DNA of 26,138 nt from the NCBI GenBank assembly GCA_016938425.1, contig JAFGUR010000220.1, forward strand, positions 1 through 26,138. The letters are read 5' to 3'. Origin of the DNA: Fusobacteriaceae bacterium (GTDB lineage Bacteria > Fusobacteriota > Fusobacteriia > Fusobacteriales > Fusobacteriaceae). The translations under genes were made by a program, and so were the position numbers. The notes below the pieces were generated by a model, which had not been told where the DNA came from, did no database searches, and was given only the letters and a program-made list of their open reading frames with translations. Positions 14,806-22,983 of this stretch are shown here, one piece after another (position 1 is the stretch's first letter; each line of letters begins with the position of its first letter).

Positions 14806-15166
14806 AATTTTCATGAAATTCAATTTTTAATTTATTAAGAAATTCTCCATTAGAAAAAATTTCGTACTCTAGCTTTGTTTCACCTTCACTTTTTAAAAAT
14901 TCTATAGTATTTATTTGAAAATCCATTGTAAGATAAGGTGTTTTATAAATACTTTCGGTCTTTTTACCAAGTTCAAAGATTTGCTTTGTTGTTATTTGAC
15001 CTTTTCTATTAAAAATCACTTTATTTTCAAGAATATATACATCATTTTTACTATTCTCATCTAAATATTCATATCTTATTCCTAAATTATTAAGTGTTTT
15101 TTTTGCTTCATATATATTTTCTGTTTTTTCTCCATAAAAATCTTCACTCAATACTTTTAATTTCAA
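14804..15166 (-). CDS. DUF1934 beta-barrel protein (YwiB-like)
   Basis: A 120-residue cytoplasmic protein with the DUF1934 pattern. Conserved blocks include a central GQITTKQIFELGKKTESIYK segment, TPYLTMDFQINTIEFL and a final KLEYEIFSNGEFLNKLKIEF strand pair. The family forms a small calycin-like barrel of unknown function and is common in Firmicutes and Fusobacteria. The start is TTG at 15166 with AAGGAG five bases upstream. It follows the DUF1292 gene by 9 bp and closes the mutL-rlmH operon; its stop codon is inside the terminator. Confidence 0.78.
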   Translation of the reverse strand: MKLKVLSEDFYGEKTENIYEAKKTLNNLGIRYEYLDENSKNDVYILENKVIFNRKGQITTKQIFELGKKTESIYKTPYLTMDFQINTIEFLKSEGETKLEYEIFSNGEFLNKLKIEFHEN

Positions 15167-15175
15167 AACTTCTCC

Positions 15176-15535
15176 TTAATAATCATCGTCCTCTGAATAC
15201 TCATCATCATACTCTACATCATCATAAATCATATAATCATCTTCGTCTTCATCATCGCCTAAATCATCATACTCTTCGTCATCCCATAAAGTATCGTCCG
15301 CTGACTCCCCATAAAAATCTGTTTCCCATGTTTCTATTAAACTATCTGTTGCTGCTTCATCTTCTAATAATGTCACGCTTTCTTCTTCGTCATCATATAT
15401 GAATACTGATTTTACATGTTCGTTGTCTTCAACAACAAGATATTCTTTACCTTTGATAATCATATCTCCTAAAATGTTGAATTCTACATTTTCTCCATCA
15501 ATTTCATAATAAAAATTTTCACCTATTGAATACAT
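15176..15535 (-). CDS. DUF1292 protein with strongly acidic C-terminal tail
   Basis: The first 60 or so residues follow the DUF1292 pattern (YYEIDGENVEFNILGDMIIK, then GKEYLVVEDNE, then VFIYDDEEESVTLL). From about residue 70 the protein becomes an Asp/Glu-rich tail with interspersed Tyr and almost no basic residues. The family has no known function; such tails in other proteins often contact basic partners such as ribosomal proteins. The ATG at 15535 follows AGAGGTGG at good spacing; a GTG at 15544 inside the ribosome site is rejected. It lies 11 bp after rlmH, so a link to the ribosome is possible but unproven. Confidence 0.8.
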   Translation of the reverse strand: MYSIGENFYYEIDGENVEFNILGDMIIKGKEYLVVEDNEHVKSVFIYDDEEESVTLLEDEAATDSLIETWETDFYGESADDTLWDDEEYDDLGDDEDEDDYMIYDDVEYDDEYSEDDDY

Positions 15536-15546
15536 TTTTCCCACCT

Positions 15547-16017
15547 CTACTTATGATATTTTATATTATTAATTATGGACAACCATCTATAAAGTTGCTC
15601 TAAAAAAATTAATCTCATTAACTGATGTGGAAACGTCATTTTTGAAAAACTAAGTCTAAAATTTGACATTTTCCTTACATCTTCTGACACTCCATAAGAA
15701 CCCCCAATTATAAAATTAATTGTTGAACTTCCTTGAACTGTTAACCGTTCTATTTCTTTGCTCATTTCCTCAGAAGAAATATTTTTCCCATCTACATCTA
15801 AAAGTATATTATATCCTTTGCATTTTTCCAATATATTTTTTATTAAAATTCCTTCTTTTTTTATAGAATCTTCTCTATTACTATCATTTCCATCTTCTTT
15901 AAGTTCAATAATAGAAACTTTTGCGAAGGCTTGAAGTCTTTTAATAAATTCATCTATCCCCATATTTATATACTTTTCTTTAATTTTCCCTACACAAATC
16001 AAATTAATACTTAACAA
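15547..16017 (-). CDS. rlmH: 23S rRNA (pseudouridine1915-N3) methyltransferase
   Basis: RlmH methylates pseudouridine 1915 in helix 69 of 23S rRNA using SAM. The 156-residue SPOUT-family protein starts with a strand (LSINLICVGKIKEKY). It carries the SAM-binding knot FIIGGSYGVSEDV, the hallmark LSFSKMTFPHQLMRLIFLEQ and the C-terminal YHK. Length is normal. The start is TTG with AGGAGG six bases upstream. It is 54 bp after mutL and 11 bp before the DUF1292 gene. Confidence 0.96.
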   Translation of the reverse strand: MLSINLICVGKIKEKYINMGIDEFIKRLQAFAKVSIIELKEDGNDSNREDSIKKEGILIKNILEKCKGYNILLDVDGKNISSEEMSKEIERLTVQGSSTINFIIGGSYGVSEDVRKMSNFRLSFSKMTFPHQLMRLIFLEQLYRWLSIINNIKYHK

Positions 16018-16071
16018 AACTACCTCCTAAAAACCAAAATGGATTATATCACTTCTAAAAATAAATTGCAA

Positions 16072-17865
16072 TTATTTCCTACCAAACATTTTATCCAATT
16101 TATCAAAAGGCAGTTTTATAATAATTGGTCTACCATGAGGACAAGTATATTTTCCATAATAATGTAGTTTATCAAGTAAAATTTTAATCTCTTTATTATT
16201 TAAAGGCTCATGGGCTTTAATAGCATTCTTACAAGACATAGAAATCAATATCTTTTCTCTAAAATCCCTATAATCTTCTACCTCTACTTTATCCAATATA
16301 TAATAAAAAGTTTCTTTTACACTCTCTCTAAAATCAAATATAGGTGCTGTTCTTATTAAATATTCTTTCTCTCCAAATTCATCTAATTCAAATCCATATT
16401 CTTTTAAAATTTCTAAATTATTCTCAATTAAATCTTTTTCTTTTAAACTTACTTCTATTTTTATAGGAACCAATAAATTTTGTACTGATATTTTTTTGTT
16501 TAAATGCTGTTCTTTTAATTCTTCATATAAAATTCTTTCATGTACAATATGTTGGTCATAAATTTCAAGTTCATTATCTCTTTCAACAAGAATATACATG
16601 TTATTTAACTGTCCTATTATTCTATAGTTCAATTCATTTTTAATTTCGTCTACTTCCTCTTCTACCTTCACCTCCGTTTTATACTCAATTACAGTCGCTA
16701 CTCCTGGTAATACTTGTTTATCAGTAACTTTTATTTCATCCTTATATGAATTATACTGAGATTTTTCTTCAAAAATAACCTTTTCCTCTATATTTTTTGA
16801 AAAAATTTGATTTTCTCTCTTATACTCCACTTTTTCCTTTATATATTGAGGAATTTCTTCTATTTTTTCTTCATAAAAATCATTTAAAATTGGTAAATCT
16901 TCCCTCTCTTCAAATGCCAATGCTTTATCTACAATATTTTTTACATAAGAATATACTTTTGTTTCATTGGAAAATTTTACAATTTTTTTTGAAGGATGAA
17001 CATTAACATCTATTTCTTTTGAATCAATTTCTAAAAATATAATAGCAAAAGGATATTTCCCCTTCATTAACTTTGTATAATAAGAATCAATTACAGCTTT
17101 TTCAATTATTAAAGATTTTACATATCGACCATTTATATATGTAAAAATATTATCTTTAGAACCTTTTAATATATTTAAATTTCCTACAAAGCCTAACTCA
17201 AACTCTTTTAGATTTTTAAGTACATTTGCCCCAAAAAGTTCTAAAATACAATTTTTTACTCCTTTTCCAGATGTTTTTACAACATCTTTCCCATCTAAAT
17301 TCAAAGTAAAACTACAATTATAATTTGCTAAAGCTTCTGTTAATACAACATTTTTTATTTTACTATACTCTGTACCTTGACTTCTTAAAAATTTTAACCT
17401 TGCTGGAGTATTAAAAAATAAACCATCTACTTCTATCTCTGTTCCAATTGACATAGCTATATCTGAAACAGATAATATTCTTCCTGCATTTATTGACAAA
17501 GATACCCCTGTCTTATTATCTATTATCCTGCTTGACAATTTAAGTTTAGAGACAGAAGCAATTGAAGCTAATGCTTCTCCTCTAAAGCCATAGGTATGTA
17601 AATTAAATATATCTTCCTTATGAGAAATTTTACTTGTTGCATGCCTTTCAATAGATAAAAATAAATCTTCTTTTCCCATTCCAGTCCCATTATCAATAAG
17701 TTTTACATAACGTCCGTTGGAATTCACATATATTTTTATGCTACTTGCTTCTGCATCTAAAGAATTCTCAATAAGTTCTTTTATCATACTAGCAGGATTT
17801 TCAACAACTTCTCCCGCTGCAATTATGTTTGACACACTTTCATCTAATATTTTTATTTTACCCAT
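16072..17865 (-). CDS. mutL: DNA mismatch repair protein MutL, endonuclease type
   Basis: MutL links mismatch recognition by MutS to strand removal. The 597-residue protein has the GHKL ATPase motifs (ELIENSLDAEA, DNGTGM, YGFRGEALASIASVSKL) and the C-terminal domain with the metal-dependent nicking motif DQHIVHERILYEE at about residue 437. The supporting SCK (about 545) and CPHGRP (about 575) motifs are also present. This is the nicking type found in bacteria without MutH. The linker at about 330-400 is Lys/Glu-rich. The ATG has AAAGGTG four bases upstream and follows the secreted-protein gene by 12 bp, so the two are co-transcribed. MutS is not in the window. Confidence 0.97.
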   Translation of the reverse strand: MGKIKILDESVSNIIAAGEVVENPASMIKELIENSLDAEASSIKIYVNSNGRYVKLIDNGTGMGKEDLFLSIERHATSKISHKEDIFNLHTYGFRGEALASIASVSKLKLSSRIIDNKTGVSLSINAGRILSVSDIAMSIGTEIEVDGLFFNTPARLKFLRSQGTEYSKIKNVVLTEALANYNCSFTLNLDGKDVVKTSGKGVKNCILELFGANVLKNLKEFELGFVGNLNILKGSKDNIFTYINGRYVKSLIIEKAVIDSYYTKLMKGKYPFAIIFLEIDSKEIDVNVHPSKKIVKFSNETKVYSYVKNIVDKALAFEEREDLPILNDFYEEKIEEIPQYIKEKVEYKRENQIFSKNIEEKVIFEEKSQYNSYKDEIKVTDKQVLPGVATVIEYKTEVKVEEEVDEIKNELNYRIIGQLNNMYILVERDNELEIYDQHIVHERILYEELKEQHLNKKISVQNLLVPIKIEVSLKEKDLIENNLEILKEYGFELDEFGEKEYLIRTAPIFDFRESVKETFYYILDKVEVEDYRDFREKILISMSCKNAIKAHEPLNNKEIKILLDKLHYYGKYTCPHGRPIIIKLPFDKLDKMFGRK

Positions 17866-17877
17866 TTTACACCTTTT

Positions 17878-18726
17878 CTAAAATTCGATTATTCTTTTAG
17901 TTATTTCATTTTTTTTCAAAAATTTCTTAGGAAATTCTTTAAAAGGTACATATACTTTCTGTACTCCTGCTGCATAAGATCCTATATCATAGACATTATA
18001 AATAAAGTAAAACCCTGTATCTGTCATATAAAAATCTCCTAAATAAAAAATTGCATCATCAAAAATCCCTAACCCTTGTATCTTTGCTTTTTTTAATAAA
18101 AAATTATGAATTTCTTTTTGCATTTTTTCATCTAAATTTTCTTGGAAAAACTCCTTTGTTATATCATTTCCTGTTTCCTTGTCATATATTTTATGCGAAT
18201 ATCCATATATTCCATGAGCTCCACCTGTATACTCATAAAAAAATTCTTCTACCTGTAAAAATTTCTTATTATTATACATTATTGCAGAAGAATTTACATA
18301 CTCCTCTGTATAAGCATAGTCGTCCTCTTTTACCTCAAAAGCCTCTTCTTTATAATAAGGTAGTAAGTTCAAATTTGAAATTTCACTATATTCAAAAATT
18401 GTTTCATCTACTTTTTCTTCAAATGAAATTTTTTGAGTATTCTGTCCTCTTGTAAATTTTCCCAAAAAAATATCATCTTCTATTTTCCCTTTAAATTGTT
18501 TCCCATTGCTTTTAAAATCTAAAATCCCTTTATCTATCTTACCAGTATATTCTTCCACCATTGAACCAATTTTAACAAAAGCTGTTATACTATTGGTATC
18601 ATATATATTTAAATCCATTATAACTTTATTCTTATCCTGCAACTTCCCCTCAAAATGATAATATTTTTTTTCACTTGCTATAATTAAATTAAATAAAACT
18701 AAAAAAACTATTAGTATTTTCTTCAT
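17878..18726 (-). CDS. Secreted DUF3298 (RsiV-like C-terminal domain) protein
   Basis: A 282-residue exported protein with a signal peptide (MKKILIVFLVLFNLIIASEK). After a beta-rich first part it shows the DUF4163/DUF3298 pattern: FYEYTGGAHGIYGYSHKIYD around residues 162-181 and GSYAAGVQKVYVPFKEF near the end. In RsiV this domain binds lysozyme, but many DUF3298 proteins have no known ligand. There is no anti-sigma segment or membrane anchor here, so it is a free periplasmic protein. The ATG at 18726 has AAGGAG at good spacing; a TTG at 18750 is in frame but unsupported. It is the first gene of the mutL operon, and the probable MITE ends 37 bp upstream. Confidence 0.8.
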   Translation of the reverse strand: MKKILIVFLVLFNLIIASEKKYYHFEGKLQDKNKVIMDLNIYDTNSITAFVKIGSMVEEYTGKIDKGILDFKSNGKQFKGKIEDDIFLGKFTRGQNTQKISFEEKVDETIFEYSEISNLNLLPYYKEEAFEVKEDDYAYTEEYVNSSAIMYNNKKFLQVEEFFYEYTGGAHGIYGYSHKIYDKETGNDITKEFFQENLDEKMQKEIHNFLLKKAKIQGLGIFDDAIFYLGDFYMTDTGFYFIYNVYDIGSYAAGVQKVYVPFKEFPKKFLKKNEITKRIIEF

Positions 18727-18763
18727 AAACTCTCCTTCACTTATATTCAACAGTCAAATTTTA

Positions 18764-19084
18764 GCAACTACTCAGGCATCTAAAAAAATGAAATATTAAC
18801 TTTTATACGCGCCGACCGCACGAGAAGGATTTGCGGGGCGTAGCCCCAATGTCATCAACTTAAGACATTATCCAGTAAACCTTCTCAATTTTAACTATGA
18901 TGAACGTCAAAAAGCTTAAAACGTCAAGTCTCCCCTTATTAGTGAGAGATTTAAAGGAGGTTCATTTAGACTCGCTAAGTTGATGAAATAGGCGTAGCCC
19001 GCACCCAGGCAAAGATAAACACAACTCCTCACCACTCCTATAAAAGTTTAATTTTACTATGTTTGGTTATGGCTGAGTAATTAC
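18764..19084. mobile_element. Probable MITE (321 bp) with terminal inverted repeats and 8-bp target duplication
   Basis: The two ends are imperfect inverted repeats of about 45 bp. The left end begins GCAACTACTCAGGCAT and the right end, read inward, GTAATTACTCAGCCAT; both continue AT-rich to CTTTTATA. The word AAATTTTA abuts both ends (18756-18763 and 19085-19092), as an 8-bp target-site duplication would. GTAA ends and 8-bp duplications are features of IS66-type elements, but that link is inference. The interior is much richer in G+C than the flanks (24 of 33 bases at 18808-18840). It holds a GGGGC-GTA-GCCCC hairpin (18835-18847), a second GGCGTAGCCC (18991-19000) and long-range complementary segments. 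No transposase gene is present. It occupies most of the 433-bp gap between two genes. Confidence 0.7.
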
Positions 19085-19120
19085 AAATTTTATTTCTCAA
19101 TCTATTATACCTAATTTTAA

Positions 19121-19153
19121 ATAAAAAAAGAACCCTAACTTTGTAGAGTTCTT
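19121..19153 (-). terminator. Terminator of the purine permease gene
   Basis: On the minus strand AAGAACTCTA pairs with TAGGGTTCTT (10 bp, one wobble, 6-nt loop), followed by a long T run. It starts 6 bp after the stop codon. Confidence 0.92.
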
Positions 19154-19159
19154 AATATC

Positions 19160-20485
19160 TTAATGAACAGCTAAATTGACAATTGATAATAGTGCTATTA
19201 TCCACATTGTTAGTTTAACTTTCTTTATATCTCCTGCTGCTACACAAACCACAACATATGATACAAATCCTAAACTAATCCCTGTACTTATACTATAAGT
19301 CAAAGGCATAGTTGCTATTGTTATAAAAGATGGGATTGCTACTTCAAAATCACTCATATTTATATCTTTTATATTTCTAAACATATACACTCCAACCATT
19401 ATAAGGGCTGGCGCCGTTGCAAATGTTGGTACTACTCCAATTATTGGAGTAAATAACGTTGCTAGTAAAAATAATAATCCTGTTACTATTGCTGCAAGCC
19501 CTGTTCTTGCACCTGCTGCTATTCCTGAAGATGACTCAACATATGTTGTTGTTGTACTTGTTCCTAAAAGTGCCCCTACAACTGTTGCAATAGCATCTGC
19601 TTCAAGTATCTTTCCTACTTTTTCTATTTTCCCATCTTCCTTAACCATTCCAGCTTCATTAGCACAAGCCATAATCGTTCCAACTGAATCAAATAAGTCA
19701 ACAAACATAAATGAAAATATTGGTCCAATCATTGAAATCTTAAGTGCTCCTATTATATCAAGCTTAAAAGCAATTGGTGCAATTGATGGTGGCATTGCTA
19801 AAATGCTTGTAGGTAATTGAACTAATTTTGATAAAAATCCTAAAACAGTAACAACTACTATACCTATTAATAATGAACCTTTTACTTTTTTTATTTCCAA
19901 AACAGCAATTATTACTAATCCTACTAATCCTAAGAAAACAGGTAATGTAATTTTCCCCATTCTTACTAGAGTTGCTGGATCTGCCTCAACTAATCCAAGA
20001 TTTTTCATTCCTATAAAAGCAATAAAAAGACCTATCCCAGCTGAAACTGCTATTCTTAATTCCATAGGAATTGCATCAACTATTTTTTCTCTAATCCCTA
20101 AAAATGTTATTATAAAAAATACTACTCCAGAAAAGAATACAACACCTAAAGCCTGTTGCCATGTTGCTCCTCTCCCTATTACTAATGTATAAGTAAAAAA
20201 TGCATTTAGTCCCATTCCTGGAGCCATTGCAAATGGTAAGTTTACCCATAATCCTGCTAATGCTGTTCCTATAAACGAAGCTAAACAAGTAACTGTTATT
20301 AAAGCTCCTTTATCCATACCTGCTTCACCCAAAATCCCTGGATTTACAAATATTATGTACGCCATTGTTATAAACGTAGTAAGTCCACCTATTACCTCTG
20401 TTTTTACCGTTGAACCGTGTTCTTTAATTTTAAAGAACTTTTCTAAAAACCCCGCAGATGAGTTTTCATTTAATTTTTTTTCCAC
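19160..20485 (-). CDS. NCS2 purine permease (guanine/hypoxanthine type, PbuG/AzgA family)
   Basis: A 441-residue inner-membrane transporter with about 12 to 14 hydrophobic segments. The N-terminal block GGLTTFITMAYIIFVNPGIL, the motif NLPFAMAPGMGLNAFF and the segment DLFDSVGTIMACANEAGMV are typical of the AzgA-type branch of the NCS2 family, which imports guanine, hypoxanthine or adenine by proton symport. The upstream guanine-class riboswitch supports guanine/hypoxanthine as substrate: expression would fall when guanine is plentiful. Its own promoter (20678-20706) and terminator make it a single-gene unit. Confidence 0.93.
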   Translation of the reverse strand: MEKKLNENSSAGFLEKFFKIKEHGSTVKTEVIGGLTTFITMAYIIFVNPGILGEAGMDKGALITVTCLASFIGTALAGLWVNLPFAMAPGMGLNAFFTYTLVIGRGATWQQALGVVFFSGVVFFIITFLGIREKIVDAIPMELRIAVSAGIGLFIAFIGMKNLGLVEADPATLVRMGKITLPVFLGLVGLVIIAVLEIKKVKGSLLIGIVVVTVLGFLSKLVQLPTSILAMPPSIAPIAFKLDIIGALKISMIGPIFSFMFVDLFDSVGTIMACANEAGMVKEDGKIEKVGKILEADAIATVVGALLGTSTTTTYVESSSGIAAGARTGLAAIVTGLLFLLATLFTPIIGVVPTFATAPALIMVGVYMFRNIKDINMSDFEVAIPSFITIATMPLTYSISTGISLGFVSYVVVCVAAGDIKKVKLTMWIIALLSIVNLAVH

Positions 20486-20520
20486 TCTTTCTTCCTCCTA
20501 GAAAAATATTTAAATTATTT

Positions 20521-20562
20521 GAAAAAAATAAAAGCTTTTAATTCAAAGTGAAATAAAAGCTT
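20521..20562 (-). terminator. Riboswitch expression platform: intrinsic terminator
   Basis: On the minus strand AAGCTTTTA (20554-20562) pairs perfectly with TAAAAGCTT (20532-20540) and is followed by TTTTATTTTTTTC. A competing antiterminator is possible: AGTGAAA just after the aptamer P1 strand can pair with TTTCACT in the terminator loop. Confidence 0.85.
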
Positions 20563-20574
20563 AAACTTTTTTCA

Positions 20575-20637
20575 CTCATAGCATGGTCATTTGCGGTGAC
20601 CCGTAGAAACTCTTGTCCAATTACAAGATTATATGAG
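20575..20637 (-). ncRNA. Purine riboswitch aptamer, guanine class
   Basis: On the minus strand P1 is CTCATA/TATGAG, P2 CTTGT/ACAAG and P3 GGTCA/TGACC. The joining segment contains the conserved TTTCTAC. Loop 2 has GG and loop 3 begins CC, enough for the kissing G-C pairs. The discriminating base before the last TATGAG is C (position 20581), the residue that selects guanine, hypoxanthine or xanthine; U would mean adenine. Ligand binding should stabilise P1, block the antiterminator and let the downstream terminator form, so this is an OFF switch for the permease. Confidence 0.93.
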
Positions 20638-20677
20638 ACTATATGTAATCTATTTTTACCCAAATATTTTACTATTA

Positions 20678-20706
20678 ATTTTATCATGATTTATCTAGTT
20701 TTACAA
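20678..20706 (-). promoter_or_regulatory. Promoter of the riboswitch-permease unit
   Basis: On the minus strand: -35 TTGTAA (20701-20706), a 17-bp spacer and -10 TAAAAT (20678-20683) with a TG extension. It lies about 40 bp before the aptamer. Confidence 0.65.
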
Positions 20707-20780
20707 GAATTTTATTCAGAGGTATTAAGTATATTTTATATGCATTCTATATATAAGATATATTTTTAAGTATGTTTTTC

Positions 20781-21992
20781 CTATATTCTAAAATCTATAG
20801 CTAAAGAGTGAAGTGTTTCTCCATCCATCCCTGCAGTTGTTCCTTTTTCTCTTGTACTATATGAATAATCTACATTAAAGAAACTAAATAACTCTGTTCC
20901 AAACCCAAAAGTAGGATATCCTTGGTTTAATCCACCTCTCAAGTCAAGTTTTACCCATTTATTATTAAAAACCATTGTTGAGGCTCCAAAATGTATTTTT
21001 TTATAAAAATCATCATCCTTATATCCATCAACGTCTAAATCTTCACTTGTTAAATTTTTAAATTCTAAAGTCCAGAACAAATGTTTATCCCACCATTTAT
21101 TCAATCTATCTTCCTTATCATATTTATTACTTATTGCAAAGTTTATTGACGTTGGTAACTTTTGCCCTGAATAGTCAGTATCAATATCATGTTCAGTTAC
21201 TGTTACATCTAAATCACTATAAACATTATTAGCAGTTAAGGAATAATTCAAATACTTAGTTCTCCAAATACTACCTACATCAAATGTATAACCTGTATAA
21301 ACTTCTGTTTTTACAGGAATTTCATTGTCAGAACTTATGTCCCCTGCATCTGCTTCAGCATGTCCATTAGCTCCTCCTACTCCTTTAAAAGAGGCTCCTA
21401 ATACATACTGTTTATTTTTACCAAAATCAAAAGAGAATCCTATTGGAACTTGTACTGAACCAGATAAATCTGCAATAATTTCTGGACTTGAAGGTTTATC
21501 TATAATTCTTAAATCATTTAATTTCACTGTTGTAAAAACTCCAACTCCAAAGTTTTTCTTTGCAAAAGCTATAACTTGGTTAAGTTCAGCTACAACTTTT
21601 TTATTTGAAAGTTGATACTTTTCTGTATTATATGTTTTCCCATTTATATCTTTTGCTACACCATTTAAATAAGCTTGTAATAAATCGACTATATCTTGAT
21701 CATCTGCTTCAGATAGCTCATCTAAATCATCAATTAGCTGCATCATCCCTTCTACCGTATCTGGAGTATCTTTTTCAACTCCTATAGCCAATCCAAAAAT
21801 ATTTAATTCCCATTTATCAATTTCATTTAAAAGAGCAGGGTTATTAACTAGAGCATTTTCATTCACTTCTGAAAGAATTGTTGCACCCCCCATAGATTTT
21901 TGTTTAACTGATTCATATGTTGCCATTTTAACTTTTCCATAAGACATATTAGCTAAAAGGCCTAAAATTAATATATATTTAATTTTTTTCAT
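20781..21992 (-). CDS. Outer-membrane beta-barrel protein (FadL/PorV/TraF-like)
   Basis: A 403-residue protein with signal peptide MKKIKYILILGLLANMSYGK and then the block SMGGATILSEVNENALVNNP. This MGGA...NPA pattern is found at the start of FadL, PorV and TraF-like barrels. The rest alternates short aromatic strands and acidic turns, ending in the beta-signal-like LHSLAIDFRI. An Asp/Glu-rich insert lies at about residues 78-105. It probably sits in the outer membrane as a channel or a surface-protein partner. The ATG at 21992 has GGGAGG at correct spacing; an upstream in-frame ATG at 22013 overlaps the previous gene. It follows a lipoprotein gene by 10 bp and probably works with it. Confidence 0.77.
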   Translation of the reverse strand: MKKIKYILILGLLANMSYGKVKMATYESVKQKSMGGATILSEVNENALVNNPALLNEIDKWELNIFGLAIGVEKDTPDTVEGMMQLIDDLDELSEADDQDIVDLLQAYLNGVAKDINGKTYNTEKYQLSNKKVVAELNQVIAFAKKNFGVGVFTTVKLNDLRIIDKPSSPEIIADLSGSVQVPIGFSFDFGKNKQYVLGASFKGVGGANGHAEADAGDISSDNEIPVKTEVYTGYTFDVGSIWRTKYLNYSLTANNVYSDLDVTVTEHDIDTDYSGQKLPTSINFAISNKYDKEDRLNKWWDKHLFWTLEFKNLTSEDLDVDGYKDDDFYKKIHFGASTMVFNNKWVKLDLRGGLNQGYPTFGFGTELFSFFNVDYSYSTREKGTTAGMDGETLHSLAIDFRI

Positions 21993-22002
21993 AATTGCCT
22001 CC

Positions 22003-22884
22003 CTAATTTCCATTTATTTCATCTATAAGATAGTCGTAATCTGTTTGATTAGTTGCCACCGTATCTATTTTTGCATTTATATTATTAACTGTTTCTTTTA
22101 TCTTATCTAAATCCTCCTGCTGCAACAACCCCTCATCAGCCCCATACAAAGTAATTAAAGAAATTGTTTCATCTAAAGCATCTTTTACATTTTCTTTATT
22201 ATTTGACCAATAAGTTACCTTCTCACTTGATGCATTAAAATCATCATAACTTAAAAATCCTCTATTCCCATCACCAAAAGATTTATATACAACATCCACA
22301 GCATATATTGCATCAATTAAAATTCCTGTAATATAGTATCTTTTGTACTCATCTTTCAATTTGTTATATCCTGCCGTTGTTGTTGGTAATACTTTTAAGA
22401 AAATATCTACTGCATTTTTTAAATAAACAGAATCAAAATTTTCTGGATAAAAATCCCATAAAGCTAAACTTGAAGATGATGATGTTGATTTTAAAGTTCC
22501 AGATTTTAATATATTTGGTGATGTTTTGGTACTTTCGGTTATTTCAGAAATAATATTAGATAGTTTAAGATTCCCTAATCCTAAATTTGCCTCTCCCAAT
22601 ATAAGATTTAATTTAACATATTCCAAAGCTGTTGTATTTCCTGCCTCTACCAAACTTGTAAGACTCGCAGAATTCAAGCTACTTACACTCGAAAATTCTC
22701 CACTAGATAATTTGTTATTAATAAGGTTTATTGCTGTCCCATAATCTCCACTATTCATGCTTTCTTCTAATTTGTAGTCAAAAGTTTGTGAATCCATTTT
22801 TTCCTTATCTAAACTACTAAATGCATTACAACCTCCAAGAAATAAAAAAACTATTACAGCTAAATTAATTAATAATTTTTTCAT
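22003..22884 (-). CDS. Lipoprotein paired with the outer-membrane barrel
   Basis: A 293-residue lipoprotein: signal MKKLLINLAVIVFLFLGGCN with lipobox FLGGC and Cys19 as the lipidated residue. The mature chain is helical, Ser/Asn/Leu-rich, with segments such as NSGDYGTAINLINNKLSSGE and the VYLKNAVDIFLKVLPTT region that resemble irregular TPR-like helices. I recognise no named family. The ATG at 22884 has GGGAGG; a GTG/ATG further upstream is less likely. It lies 10 bp before the barrel gene. Such lipoprotein-barrel pairs often form one envelope complex. Confidence 0.72.
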   Translation of the reverse strand: MKKLLINLAVIVFLFLGGCNAFSSLDKEKMDSQTFDYKLEESMNSGDYGTAINLINNKLSSGEFSSVSSLNSASLTSLVEAGNTTALEYVKLNLILGEANLGLGNLKLSNIISEITESTKTSPNILKSGTLKSTSSSSSLALWDFYPENFDSVYLKNAVDIFLKVLPTTTAGYNKLKDEYKRYYITGILIDAIYAVDVVYKSFGDGNRGFLSYDDFNASSEKVTYWSNNKENVKDALDETISLITLYGADEGLLQQEDLDKIKETVNNINAKIDTVATNQTDYDYLIDEINGN

Positions 22885-22983
22885 AATTTTACCTCCCATT
22901 TTTTTAATATCTAAGTTCTTTTATATATTCAATACAAACCCATTTTTTCCTCTTTTTATTTTTTCAATTTTCGTATTTACTTC

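Noticed and set aside
15094..15402. Plus-strand frame with a His/Leu-rich product
   Set aside because: It is the antisense of the acidic DUF1292 tail and of the DUF1934 start; GAT/GAA codons read backwards give His and Leu runs. No ribosome site.
18835..18847. GGGGC-GTA-GCCCC hairpin taken as a terminator or as an IS200/IS605 end
   Set aside because: No T run follows on either strand. The outer inverted repeats and 8-bp duplication fit a DDE-type MITE better than a hairpin-ended, duplication-free IS200/IS605 element.
18894..18980. Small plus-strand frame (28 codons) inside the MITE
   Set aside because: No convincing ribosome site and no recognisable protein; too short to call.
20091..20288. 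65-codon minus-strand frame inside the permease gene
   Set aside because: It lies wholly within the clear NCS2 permease in another frame, with a low-quality protein and no ribosome site.
21325..21615. 96-codon plus-strand frame over the barrel gene
   Set aside because: Antisense shadow of a gene with signal peptide, ribosome site and coherent barrel pattern.
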